Source: Clostridia bacterium (GTDB taxonomy: Bacteria; Bacillota; Clostridia; TANB77; CAG-508). From it: a stretch of 41,310 nt of DNA. Location of the stretch: the NCBI GenBank assembly GCA_022796855.1, contig JAAWJM010000005.1:1-41310 (forward strand), written 5' to 3'. Below are positions 9,045-18,093 of the stretch, in pieces; positions within the stretch are counted from its first letter, which is position 1; each line of letters opens with the position of its first letter. Position numbers and translations under genes: made by a program. The notes beneath the pieces were generated by a model that was not told where the DNA came from, did no database searches, and worked only from the letters and a program-made list of their open reading frames with translations.

Positions 9045-10085
9045 ATGGAAAAAAGTTTTAGTGAAAGTTATAAACAAGCAGGAGTTGATGTAACAGCAGG
9101 TTACAAGTCTGTAGAATTAATGAAAAAATCCGTTAGAGAAACCTATACAAAAGGTGTTATTTCCGACCTAGGAGGTTTTGGAGGATTGTTTTCTATTGAT
9201 GTAAAACAAATGGAAGAGCCTATTTTGGTATCTGGTACCGATGGAGTAGGCACCAAATTAAAATTAGCTTTTTTAATGAACAAGCACGATACCATAGGGC
9301 AAGACTGTGTTGCCATGTGTGTTAATGACATTGTATGTTGTGGAGCAAAGCCATTGTTTTTCCTAGACTATATGTCCTTATGGAAAAACATACCTGAAAT
9401 GGTAGCCACCATTGTAAGTGGAGTAGCAAATGGTTGTAAAATGGCAGGATGTGCCCTAGTAGGAGGAGAAACTGCAGAAATGCCGGGATTATATTCTGAA
9501 AATGAATACGATTTAGCAGGTTTTAGTGTAGGAATCGTTGATAAAAAGAAAATGATAAACCCAGAAAATATTGAAGTAGGAGATGTGGTAATAGGACTTG
9601 CCTCCTCAGGAGTTCACTCTAATGGTTTCTCACTGGTAAGAAAAGTATTTAATGTAAACGAGCAAAACCTAAAAGAATACAAAGAAGAACTAGGAACCAC
9701 ACTAGGAGAAGCACTCCTAACCCCAACCAAAATCTATGTAAAACCAGTGTTATCTCTACTAGAACAAGTAAAAGTAAAAGGAATTTCCCATATCACAGGA
9801 GGAGGCTTCTTCGAAAACATGCCAAGAATGTTAAACGAAAAAGTAGCTCTATCCATAAACAAAGACGCCTACGAAGTACCAGCCATCTTCAAACTAATCC
9901 AAAAAGAAGGAAACATCCCACTAAGAGACATGTACAACACCTTTAACATGGGAATTGGAATGGCAATCATCGTTCCAAAAGAAGAACAAGAAAAAGCACT
10001 ACAAATATTAAAAGAAGCAGGGGAGACAGCATATGTAATAGGAGAAGTTACCAAAGGTAACAAGGAAATCAATATTAATCTATAA
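9045..10085 (+). CDS. purM: Phosphoribosylformylglycinamidine cyclo-ligase (AIR synthetase)
   Basis: 346 residues; converts FGAM to AIR in purine synthesis. Visible motifs: YKQAGVDVTAGYKSVELMK, SGTDGVGTKLKLAF, GQDCVAMCVNDIVCCGAKPL, VGGETAEMPGLY, GLASSGVHSNGFSLVRKV and HITGGGFFENMPRML. I start at ATG 9045, which has a GGGGAAG site; the upstream ATG at 9012 has no ribosome site and adds 11 atypical residues. It lies between purA and purL and is followed by a strong terminator. Confidence 0.96.
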   Translation: MEKSFSESYKQAGVDVTAGYKSVELMKKSVRETYTKGVISDLGGFGGLFSIDVKQMEEPILVSGTDGVGTKLKLAFLMNKHDTIGQDCVAMCVNDIVCCGAKPLFFLDYMSLWKNIPEMVATIVSGVANGCKMAGCALVGGETAEMPGLYSENEYDLAGFSVGIVDKKKMINPENIEVGDVVIGLASSGVHSNGFSLVRKVFNVNEQNLKEYKEELGTTLGEALLTPTKIYVKPVLSLLEQVKVKGISHITGGGFFENMPRMLNEKVALSINKDAYEVPAIFKLIQKEGNIPLRDMYNTFNMGIGMAIIVPKEEQEKALQILKEAGETAYVIGEVTKGNKEININL

Positions 10086-10089
10086 AAAC

Positions 10090-10122
10090 TATAAGGGACT
10101 GCATATCATGCAGTCCCTTATA
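10090..10122 (+). terminator. Terminator after purM
   Basis: A 15-bp perfect stem, TATAAGGGACTGCAT with its complement around a 3-nt loop, four bases after the purM stop. The stem is flanked by A/T but not followed by a long T-run. Confidence 0.75.
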
Positions 10123-10165
10123 CAATACATTTATCTGCTTATTTTGCGTTTCCGTAAGAAAAATA

Positions 10166-10194
10166 TTGATAAAGTTGTCGGTTTATAATATAAT
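10166..10194 (+). promoter_or_regulatory. purL promoter
   Basis: TTGATA (10166-10171), a 17-base spacer and TATAAT (10189-10194), about 40 bases before the purL start. No leader structure was recognised. Confidence 0.7.
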
Positions 10195-10234
10195 AGCAAT
10201 AGCAAAAAATAAAAAATGTAGGAGGTTTTGGGAG

Positions 10235-13200
10235 ATGGTTAGAAGAATTTATGTACAAAAGAAAGAGGGCTTTAATGTTGAGGCAAAAAACATTTTGCAA
10301 GATTTACAAAAGAATTTGCAAATACGTGGATTAGAAGAGGTTATTCTTGTTAATCGTTACGATGTATCTGGTATTGATGAGGAGACTTATGAAAAGGCAA
10401 AGAAAACAGTGTTTTCGGAACCACAAGTAGATGTTTGTTTTGATGAAGAGTATCCATTTATGGAACAAGATAAAGTGTTTGCAGTGGAATTTTTACCGGG
10501 GCAATTTGACCAAAGAGCGAATTCCCTAGAAGAATGTTTACAAATTATTCGAGGAGAGCAAAGGCCAATTGCAAAATCGGCAAGAGTGTATATTCTAAAA
10601 GGAACCATTTCAAACGATGAGTTACAAAAAATCAAAACCTATTTAATTAATAGCGTAGATTCCAGAGAAGCCAGCCTTGAAAAACAAACCTCTTTAGAAG
10701 ATAACATGCAAGAACCAAAAGATGTTGAGGTTATGGAAGGTTTTATTCAAATGACCGAAGAAAATTTAAAAGAAATTCTACCTCAATATGGTTTTGCCAT
10801 GGATTTAGCAGATTTAACATTTTGCCAAAACTATTTTAAAGATGTCGAAAAAAGAGACCCTACCATGACGGAAATGAAAATGATTGATACCTATTGGTCA
10901 GACCACTGTCGCCATACAACCTTTCTTACCAAACTAGAAACCATAGATATCAAATGGGATTTATTACAAAACATCTATAATGACTATATTGCCTCAAGAA
11001 AATATGTTTATGAAGACCGTAAAAAAGACATTTGTCTAATGGATGTTGCCACCATTGCCGCGAAAGAATTAAAGAAAAAAGGTCTTTTAAAAGATTTAGA
11101 TGAGTCCGAAGAAATTAATGCATGTAGCATTAAAGCCACCATCGAAGTAGATGGAAAACCAGAAGAGTACCTAATCATGTTCAAAAATGAAACCCATAAC
11201 CACCCAACCGAAATCGAACCATTTGGAGGAGCAGCTACCTGTCTTGGAGGAGCCATCCGTGACCCATTATCTGGACGTGTCTATGTATACCAAGCAATGC
11301 GTGTAACCGGTTGTGGAGACCCAAGAGCAAGTATCGAAGAAACCTTACCAAATAAACTACCACAACGAAAACTAACCAACGAAGCAGCAAGAGGGTATAG
11401 CTCCTATGGAAACCAAATCGGGCTTGCAACAGGACAAGTAGCCGAAATTTACCATCCAGGATATGTCGCAAAACGTTTGGAAATTGGAGCATTGGTAGGA
11501 GCGGCACCAGCTAAAAATGTCATACGCCTACGTCCAGAACCAGGAGATAAAGTCATTCTACTTGGAGGAAGAACTGGACGAGACGGATGTGGAGGAGCAA
11601 CAGGTTCTTCTAAAGCACATACAAGTGCATCACTAACAACCTGTGGAGCAGAAGTACAAAAAGGAAATGCACCAGAAGAAAGAAAAATCCAAAGACTATT
11701 CCGTAACCCAGAAGCCACCAAATTAATCAAACGTTGTAACGACTTTGGAGCAGGAGGTGTATCGGTTGCCGTAGGAGAATTAGCAGATGGACTAGAAATT
11801 AACCTAGATGCAGTGCCAAAAAAATATGAAGGGCTTGATGGAACCGAACTTGCCATTTCTGAATCACAAGAAAGAATGGCAGTCGTAGTACGTGCAAACG
11901 ATGTAGCCCAATTTGAAACATTAGCCTCTTTAGAAAACATCGAAACCAGTATAGTTGCTGAAGTGAAAGAAGAACCAAGAGTTAAAATGTATTGGAGAGG
12001 AAAATGCATTGCCAATATTAGTCGTGAATTCTTAGATACCAATGGAGATGTAAAAAAAGCAAATGTAACCATTCAAGCACCAAACAGCCAAGATAACTAC
12101 TTTACCAAAAAAGAAGTTACCAACCAAGTAGAAGAATGGAAGAAAACCATATCCTCGTTAAATTGTTGTTCACAAAAAGGACTAGTAGAACGTTTCGACT
12201 CTACCATTGGAGCAGGAACCATTACCATGCCTTTTGGAGGAAAATATCAATTAACACCAGCCGAAGGAATGGCAGCAAGAATTCCAACCTTAGAAGGATA
12301 TAGTGATACAGGAACCATTATGACTTATGGATATAATCCATACCTTACCAGTTGGAGTCCATTTCATGGAGCAGTCTATGCAGTAATCGAATCGGTTACC
12401 AAATATGTAGCGATGGGAGGAGATTACAAAAAAGCATGGCTAACCTTCCAAGAATACTTTGAAAAATTAAAAAATGAACCATCCAGATGGGGAAAACCAT
12501 TATCCGCTCTTTTAGGAGCTTATTTGGTACAAGAAAAACTAGGAATTGCAGCAATTGGAGGAAAAGACTCTATGTCTGGTTCTTATAACGAACTAGACGT
12601 TCCACCAACCCTAACCTCGTTTTGTGTAGGAACCATCAAAGTAGATGGCGTTATATCCAATGAATTTAAAACACCACATTCCAAAGCCATGCTATTAAAA
12701 ACAAAAATAGATGAAAACTCACTACCAGACTTTGACGACTTAAAACAAAACTACGAAATCATCCATAACTTAGCAAAACAAGGAAAAATATTATCTTGTA
12801 GTACCATTCGTCATGGAGGAATTGCAGACACTATCACCAAATGCGCAATTGGAAACAAAATAGGCTTTACCTTCGAAAAAGAAGAAGCACTATTTACACC
12901 AATGTATGGAAGTTTCATTATAGAAATAAAAGAAGAAATAAACGAACCAAAACTAGAAAAACTAGGACATACCACAGAAGAACCAATCATCAAAATCACA
13001 CAAAACGAAACCCTAGACTTAGAAGAATTAATACAATTATGGGAACAACCCCTAGAAAAAATATTCCCTACAAAAACTGTAGGGGCAGGTCTTGTGTCTG
13101 CTCGCACACAGGATTTAACCCTAACACAACCAACAAAAACCGTATTAACAAAGGCAACCACCAAACTAACAAAACCACGTGTATTCATCCCAATTTTCCC

Positions 13201-13972
13201 AGGCACCAACTGCGAATACGACCTAACCAAAGCTTTCGAAGATGCAGGAGCCATTGTAAATACAGCAGTATTCCGTAACCTAAAACCAGAAACATTGTTA
13301 GAATCCATCGATGTATTCGAAAAAGAAATCAAAAATGCACAAATCATCATGTTACCAGGAGGGTTTAGTGCAGGAGATGAACCAGACGGTTCTGGAAAAT
13401 TCATTGCAGCAGTCTTAAGAAACCCAAAACTAACCGACGCAATTCATAGACATCTAAACGAACAAGACGGTTTAATGCTAGGAATATGTAACGGTTTCCA
13501 AGCACTTATCAAACTAGGACTACTACCATATGGAAAAATCATCGACATGGATGACACCATGCCAACCCTAACTTTTAACGATATTGCAAGACATCAATCC
13601 AAAATGGTAAATACAAAAATCGTATCCAAATTATCACCATGGTTTAGCAAAGTCAATATGGGAGATGAATTTATCATTCCAATATCCCATGGAGAAGGAA
13701 AATTCGTAGCCACTGAAGAAGTAATGAGCAAACTAATCGAAAACGGGCAAATTGCAACCCAATACGTGGATTTAGAAGGAAACCCAACTTATGACATACA
13801 ATACAACCCAAATGGTTCTACCTATGCAGTAGAAGGAATTACCAGCCCAGACGGAAGAATTTTAGGAAAAATGGGACACTCCGAAAGAAGTTACAGAAGC
13901 GATATTTTAACCAATATACCAGGAAACAAAAACCAAAAACTATTCGAATCAGGTGTAGAGTATTATACATAG
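10235..13972 (+). CDS. purL: Phosphoribosylformylglycinamidine synthase, single-chain, with repeat-derived insert
   Basis: A 1245-residue fused PurS/PurL/PurQ-type enzyme that turns FGAR, glutamine and ATP into FGAM. The start is ATG 10235, 9 bases after AGGAGG. Domains: N-terminal PurS-like region (1-150), linker, two AIR-synthetase-like halves (SDHCRHTTF, FKNETHNHPTEIEPFGGAAT, GDKVILLGGRTGRDGCGGAT, AIGGKDSMSGS), and a C-terminal class-I glutaminase (FIPIFPGTNCEYDL, LPGGFSAGDE, catalytic GICNGFQAL, ISHGEGKF). Between the synthase and glutaminase parts, about 13077-13112 is an in-frame copy of the family A intergenic repeat, encoding TVGAGLVSARTQ. No CGG codon was found in 1245 codons. Confidence 0.96.
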   Translation: MVRRIYVQKKEGFNVEAKNILQDLQKNLQIRGLEEVILVNRYDVSGIDEETYEKAKKTVFSEPQVDVCFDEEYPFMEQDKVFAVEFLPGQFDQRANSLEECLQIIRGEQRPIAKSARVYILKGTISNDELQKIKTYLINSVDSREASLEKQTSLEDNMQEPKDVEVMEGFIQMTEENLKEILPQYGFAMDLADLTFCQNYFKDVEKRDPTMTEMKMIDTYWSDHCRHTTFLTKLETIDIKWDLLQNIYNDYIASRKYVYEDRKKDICLMDVATIAAKELKKKGLLKDLDESEEINACSIKATIEVDGKPEEYLIMFKNETHNHPTEIEPFGGAATCLGGAIRDPLSGRVYVYQAMRVTGCGDPRASIEETLPNKLPQRKLTNEAARGYSSYGNQIGLATGQVAEIYHPGYVAKRLEIGALVGAAPAKNVIRLRPEPGDKVILLGGRTGRDGCGGATGSSKAHTSASLTTCGAEVQKGNAPEERKIQRLFRNPEATKLIKRCNDFGAGGVSVAVGELADGLEINLDAVPKKYEGLDGTELAISESQERMAVVVRANDVAQFETLASLENIETSIVAEVKEEPRVKMYWRGKCIANISREFLDTNGDVKKANVTIQAPNSQDNYFTKKEVTNQVEEWKKTISSLNCCSQKGLVERFDSTIGAGTITMPFGGKYQLTPAEGMAARIPTLEGYSDTGTIMTYGYNPYLTSWSPFHGAVYAVIESVTKYVAMGGDYKKAWLTFQEYFEKLKNEPSRWGKPLSALLGAYLVQEKLGIAAIGGKDSMSGSYNELDVPPTLTSFCVGTIKVDGVISNEFKTPHSKAMLLKTKIDENSLPDFDDLKQNYEIIHNLAKQGKILSCSTIRHGGIADTITKCAIGNKIGFTFEKEEALFTPMYGSFIIEIKEEINEPKLEKLGHTTEEPIIKITQNETLDLEELIQLWEQPLEKIFPTKTVGAGLVSARTQDLTLTQPTKTVLTKATTKLTKPRVFIPIFPGTNCEYDLTKAFEDAGAIVNTAVFRNLKPETLLESIDVFEKEIKNAQIIMLPGGFSAGDEPDGSGKFIAAVLRNPKLTDAIHRHLNEQDGLMLGICNGFQALIKLGLLPYGKIIDMDDTMPTLTFNDIARHQSKMVNTKIVSKLSPWFSKVNMGDEFIIPISHGEGKFVATEEVMSKLIENGQIATQYVDLEGNPTYDIQYNPNGSTYAVEGITSPDGRILGKMGHSERSYRSDILTNIPGNKNQKLFESGVEYYT
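13077..13112 (+). repeat. Family A repeat inserted in frame within purL, copy 3
   Basis: GTAGGGGCAGGTCTTGTGTC plus TGC is identical over 23 bases to the intergenic copy at 29183. Here it is read through as coding sequence in the linker before the glutaminase domain. Confidence 0.85.
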
Positions 13973-13981
13973 ACAATACAA

Positions 13982-14014
13982 AACGTGTAGGGGTCGATGC
14001 CCACATCGACCCGT
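13982..14014 (+). repeat. Short palindromic repeat, family A, copy 4
   Basis: ACGTGTAGGGG plus a TCGATG-CCCA-CATCGA hairpin and CCCGTT, about ten bases after the purL stop. Nearly identical to copies 1 and 2. Confidence 0.8.
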
Positions 14015-14080
14015 TGAAACACATAAACATTTGAAAGGTGAATTAAAATTTTGTGAAGAAAAAAGAGAAGGAGAAAATGT

Positions 14081-15515
14081 ATGGAAAATAATATTTATAA
14101 AACCCCGTTATCAGGAAGATACGCAAGCAGTGAGATGAATTACATTTGGTCAAGCAATAAAAAATACTCTACGTGGAGAAAACTATGGGTGGCACTTGCC
14201 AAAACCGAGCAAGAATTAGGAATTGATATAACTGATGAACAAATTAAAGAAATGGAAGAAAATATCCAAAACATTGATTATGATGTAGTAGCCAAACGTG
14301 AAGCAGAGTGTCGCCATGATGTTATGGCACATGTGTATGAATTCGGTACCAAATGCCCAAATGCAAAACCAATTATACACCTAGGAGCAACCTCTTGCTA
14401 TGTAACCGATAATACCGATGTTATTTTAATGAGTGAAGCATTAGAACTAATCAAACAAAAACTAATCCTAGTTATCAAAAACCTAAGAGATTTCGCTTTC
14501 CAAAACCGAAACATAACCTGCCTTGGGTATACCCATTTTCAACCAGCTCAACTAACTACTGTAGGAAAAAGAGCCACCCTATGGTTACAAGACTTACTAG
14601 AAGACTTAGAAGAATTAGAATTCGTTCAAACTCATATGAAACTACTTGGCTGTAAAGGAACAACAGGAACTCAGGAAAGTTTTATGAAACTATTCAAAGA
14701 CGAAGAAAAAGTAAATAAAATTGATGGTAAAATCGCAGAAAAAATGGGATTTGACAAAGTATATGCCGTATCACGGACAAACCTATACAAGAAAACTAGA
14801 TGCAAGAGTATTAAATGTTCTTTCCAGTATTGCTACGAGTGCTTCTAAATTTGCAAACGATATGAGACTACTACAACATGAAAAAGAACTAGAAGAACCC
14901 TTCGAAAAAAGCCAAATTGGTTCTTCTGCTATGGCATATAAAAGAAACCCAATGAGAAGCGAAAGAATGAATTCTCTTGCAAGACACGTATTAGTGCTTG
15001 CTAGCGATCCTAGCTTTACTGCTGCTACCCAGTGGCTAGAAAGAACTTTAGATGATTCGGCAAACAAACGAATCTGTGTGCCAGAAAGCTTTTTAGCAGT
15101 CGATGCCATTCTAATTCTATATGCCAATATTTCAGCCAATATTGTTGTGTACCAAAATGTCATCAAAACTAACATGATGCAAGAATTACCTTTCATGGGA
15201 ACCGAAGAAATCTTAATGAATGCTGTATTAAAAGGAGGAGACCGCCAAGAACTACACGAGAAAATAAGAGTATACTCCATGGAGGCAGGAAAAGAAGTAA
15301 AAGAATATGGAAGACCAAACGACTTAGTTGACCGAATTGCAAATGATGCTACCTTTGGATTAACCAAAGAAGAAATCCTACATATTCTAAACCCAGATAA
15401 CCTATGTGGAAGAGCCCCAAAACAAGTAGAAGATTTTATTAAAAACCAAGTAGACCCAGTCCTTGCGAAATATGAACACATAACCAAGGGGCTTAAAGTG
15501 GAAGTGAAAGTATAA
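14081..15515 (+). CDS. purB: Adenylosuccinate lyase, requires +1 shift at 14774
   Basis: Acts twice in purine synthesis, on SAICAR and on adenylosuccinate. From ATG 14081 (site GAAGGAG) the first frame shows PLSGRYASSEMNYIWS, ECRHDVMAHVYEFG and HLGATSCYVTDNTD, then VYAVS. Skipping C14774 gives GQTYTRKLDARVLNVLSS, then the fumarase-superfamily signature region IGSSAMAYKRNPMRSERM. The reconstructed length is 477 residues. Both parts are flawless apart from the single base, and the break falls in the conserved SGQTY(T/S/P)RK segment. Downstream of purL with only a family A repeat between them. Confidence 0.94.
14774..14777 (+). other. Candidate +1 recoding site CGGA in purB
   Basis: TCA CGG ACA becomes TCA GGA CAA when C14774 is skipped, restoring the conserved SGQTYTRK. 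Confidence 0.7.
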
Positions 15516-15524
15516 ATTGAAACA

Positions 15525-15553
15525 TTTACAAAATCCAAATAATGTGCCATAAT
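15525..15553 (+). promoter_or_regulatory. Probable promoter of the acyl-CoA synthetase gene
   Basis: TTTACA (15525-15530), a 17-base spacer and CATAAT (15548-15553), 33 bases before the TTG start. Confidence 0.55.
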
Positions 15554-15585
15554 AAGAGCATAGATTTTAGGGGGAGTGATAAAAT

Positions 15586-17427
15586 TTGAGAATATTAAAA
15601 GATTTCAAAGTACCCAATTTTAAATTTCCAAAATTAAAAATGGAGGGAATATCGGAAATTGATGAAGAAACCGTAGAACAGCCAGTCACAAAGAAAAAGA
15701 TAAAATACGAAACCGGAAACTACAAAACCATTAAAGAAGTTTTTGATAAAGTAACCATCAAATTTAAAGATCGACCTTTCATTTTAGAAAAATTTGACCA
15801 TAAAGAACCATTTACCGAAATTTCTTATGGACAATTCCGAAAAGATGTCATTGGACTAGGAACAGGTCTTATGAAACTTTTAAATTTAAAAGATAAACGA
15901 ATAGTCATTATTGGAGAAAATACCTATCATTGGTATGTATCATACATTGCTATGTTATGTGGTGTAGGAATTGCCGTTCCAGTGGATAAAGAATTACCAG
16001 CCAATGAAATTGAAAATGTGGTAAAACGTGCTAAAGCAAGTGCAATTATTTATTCTACCAAGAAAAAAGAAGTCATAAAAAAGATAAAAGACAATTTACC
16101 AGAAGTAGAATATTTTATCGAAATGAATGAAGATAGTGACATTCAAGGAAGAGAGGTAGGAGCCAATTACATAATTGAACAAGGAAATCGAATTGTCGAA
16201 TCTGGTGATGATACTCTTATGAAGATCGAAATTGATGAAGACGAATTTAAAGTACTAATTTTTACCTCGGGGACAACCTCAAAAGCAAAAGGAGTTATGA
16301 TTAATAACAAAAACTTAAGCCAAAATGTAAATGTAGTAGGAGCTTATGTGTATATAGATGAACAAGACCGCTTTTTTTCTGTACTACCATTACACCATAC
16401 CTACGAATCAAGTATAGGGTTTTTATTACCAATGGCAAAAGGAGCTTCGATTGCCATTTGTGAAGGACTAAAATACATTGTACCAAACTTACAAGAAACC
16501 AAACCAAGTATTATGCTAACAGTTCCACTATTGGTGGAAAACCTATATAAGAAAATAAATGCCAATATTGTGAAAAGCAAAAAAGACAAATTAGTAAAAT
16601 CCATGATACATCTAACCAATGCCTTAAAAGGTGTGAATATTGATGTTAAGCGAAAAGTATTTAAAGAAATCTATGAGAACTTAGGAGGAAATATCCGAAT
16701 TATTGTATCTGCTGCTGCTCCGATTGATCCAAAAGTAGGGAAATGGGTACAAGATATTGGAATTACCTTCTTACAGGGATATGGATTAACGGAGACTGCA
16801 CCAATTGCAGCCTTAACGCCGGAATTTGACCCAAGAGTAGGTTCTGCCGGAAAAGCCGTAACATGTGCAAAGTTAAAAATCAATCATCCAAATGAAGCTG
16901 GAGAAGGGGAAGTATTCATTAAAAGTGATACTTTAATGCTTGGCTATTATGAAGACGAACAAGCAACCAAGGAAGTCGTTCACGAAATCGATGGGGAAAG
17001 ATGGTTTAACTCCGGAGATGTTGGGTATTTAGATGAAGATGGTTACTTATTTATTACAGGAAGAAGTAAAAATGTCATTGTCACCCAAAATGGTAAAAAC
17101 ATTTACCCAGAAGAAATAGAGTTATTATTAGGTAAAATAGAAGAAATTAAAGAATGTATGGTATATGGAAAGGAAGAAGAAGGTTCTAAAGAGTTATTAC
17201 TTTCCGTAAAGGTCATACCAGACCATGAGAAAATAGAAGAAAAACATGGAAAAAATTTAAGGGAAGAAGAAATTCACAAAATCATTTGGGAGGAAATCAA
17301 AAAAGTAAACAAAAAATTAACTTCCTACAAAGCAATTAAGAATTTAGAAATCAAAAAAGACGAATTTGAAAAAACAACTACCATGAAAATAAAACGTTTT
17401 GCTGAATTGCAAAAGGATAAAAAATAA
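15586..17427 (+). CDS. Long-chain fatty acid-CoA ligase / AMP-dependent synthetase
   Basis: A 613-residue ANL-superfamily enzyme that activates a carboxylic acid, probably a fatty acid, with ATP. Motifs: the P-loop FTSGTTSKAKGVMI, LPLHHTYESS, GYGLTETAP, and the hinge GDVGYLDEDGYLFITGRSKN followed by NGKNIYPEEIE. About 45 N-terminal residues precede the AMP-binding domain. The best start is TTG 15586, set 8-12 bases after GGGGGAG; the nearby GTG is out of frame. It is the last gene before the tRNA pair and ends in a very strong hairpin. The acyl substrate cannot be inferred. Confidence 0.9.
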   Translation: MRILKDFKVPNFKFPKLKMEGISEIDEETVEQPVTKKKIKYETGNYKTIKEVFDKVTIKFKDRPFILEKFDHKEPFTEISYGQFRKDVIGLGTGLMKLLNLKDKRIVIIGENTYHWYVSYIAMLCGVGIAVPVDKELPANEIENVVKRAKASAIIYSTKKKEVIKKIKDNLPEVEYFIEMNEDSDIQGREVGANYIIEQGNRIVESGDDTLMKIEIDEDEFKVLIFTSGTTSKAKGVMINNKNLSQNVNVVGAYVYIDEQDRFFSVLPLHHTYESSIGFLLPMAKGASIAICEGLKYIVPNLQETKPSIMLTVPLLVENLYKKINANIVKSKKDKLVKSMIHLTNALKGVNIDVKRKVFKEIYENLGGNIRIIVSAAAPIDPKVGKWVQDIGITFLQGYGLTETAPIAALTPEFDPRVGSAGKAVTCAKLKINHPNEAGEGEVFIKSDTLMLGYYEDEQATKEVVHEIDGERWFNSGDVGYLDEDGYLFITGRSKNVIVTQNGKNIYPEEIELLLGKIEEIKECMVYGKEEEGSKELLLSVKVIPDHEKIEEKHGKNLREEEIHKIIWEEIKKVNKKLTSYKAIKNLEIKKDEFEKTTTMKIKRFAELQKDKK

Positions 17428-17449
17428 AATTTATAGATGAATGTAAAAA

Positions 17450-17503
17450 CACAAAGAAACGGGAAAAACATTGATATGTCAATGTTTTTCCCGTTTCTTT
17501 GTG
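17450..17503. terminator. 25-bp perfect hairpin, convergent terminator
   Basis: A stem of 25 uninterrupted base pairs (CACAAAGAAACGGGAAAAAC continuing to ATTGA) with a 4-nt TATG loop. T-rich tracts lie on both strands. It ends two bases into the CCA end of tRNA-Cys, so it can terminate both the synthetase mRNA and the tRNA transcript. Confidence 0.85.
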
Positions 17504-17575
17504 GAGGCGAGTGTGGGAGTCGGACCCACCATCAGAGTTTTGCAGACTCGTGCCTTACCGCTTGGCTAACTCGCC
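17502..17575 (-). tRNA. tRNA-Cys (GCA)
   Basis: On the minus strand the acceptor GGCGAGT pairs with ACTCGCC. The D-arm is GCCAAGCGGTAAGGC, the anticodon loop CTGCAAA (anticodon GCA) and the T-arm GTGGGTCCGACTCCCAC. Discriminator T with encoded CCA. Confidence 0.95.
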
Positions 17576-17588
17576 ATATAAAATTTTT

Positions 17589-17662
17589 TGGAGCAGGTAA
17601 CGAGAATCGGACTCGTGACTAAACCTTGGCAAGGTCTCGTTTTACCACTAAACTATACCTGC
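17589..17662 (-). tRNA. tRNA-Gly (GCC)
   Basis: Minus strand: acceptor GCAGGTA pairing with TACCTGC, a D-arm with TTTAGTGGTAAAA, the anticodon loop TTGCCAA (anticodon GCC) and the T-arm ending CGAGTCCGATTCTCG. Discriminator T with encoded CCA. It lies 13 bases upstream of tRNA-Cys in transcription order. It reads GGU/GGC, not GGA, so it could serve only the CGGT recoding site. Confidence 0.95.
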
Positions 17663-17891
17663 ATAAAAGGAAAGAATAAACTTATGAACTTCGCCTTGTT
17701 CAAGCGATGTTTTATTGCTTATATGATTTCCTATGTAGAAACTAATTACTATCATAGCAAAAATTCATTCATAAGTCAAGGTCTCGTAAAAAAATTCATG
17801 TATTAAATAATATGCAAGTAGAGAAAAAAGTATGACAAAAATGTTAAAATCTTACGCAAGCAAGAAAATTTAATAAATTCTACATAATTCG

Positions 17892-17920
17892 TTGCAAATA
17901 TTACAAAAATGTTATATAAT
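17892..17920 (+). promoter_or_regulatory. Distal promoter of the adhesin gene
   Basis: TTGCAA (17892-17897), a 17-base spacer and a perfect TATAAT (17915-17920). The transcript would carry a leader of about 165 bases. Confidence 0.65.
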
Positions 17921-18025
17921 TGTAACACTTATTTAGGTTTTAAAGCGAATTTTGAAAAAAGTAGCTTCCGTAAAGCGATTTTTTTATGTGAAAGGAAAGT
18001 CGAGAAAAATTGGAAAAACCTACTA

Positions 18026-18054
18026 TTGACGAAAGAAAAATAGCAAAGTAAAAT
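18026..18054 (+). promoter_or_regulatory. Proximal promoter of the adhesin gene
   Basis: TTGACG (18026-18031), a 17-base spacer and TAAAAT (18049-18054), 40 bases before the adhesin start. Confidence 0.55.
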
Positions 18055-18093
18055 ATATTATAGAGTAATTATGTTTAAAGGAAGGTAAGGATT

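Larger units (their letters stand above)
17663..18093. other. 431-bp intergenic region between tRNA-Gly and the adhesin gene
   Basis: No gene seen. It contains two sigma-A-type promoters reading toward the adhesin and, between them, a leader with the direct repeat AAAGCGA and a short hairpin before a T-run (about 17965-17987). The tRNA promoter must also lie here on the minus strand, but I could not single it out. Confidence 0.6.

Noticed and set aside
12841..13278. Alternative-frame open reading frame inside purL
   Set aside because: Basic low-complexity translation in the +1 shadow of the conserved purL frame.
17921..18093. c-di-GMP riboswitch in the adhesin leader
   Set aside because: The expected conserved GEMM-type core segments are absent.
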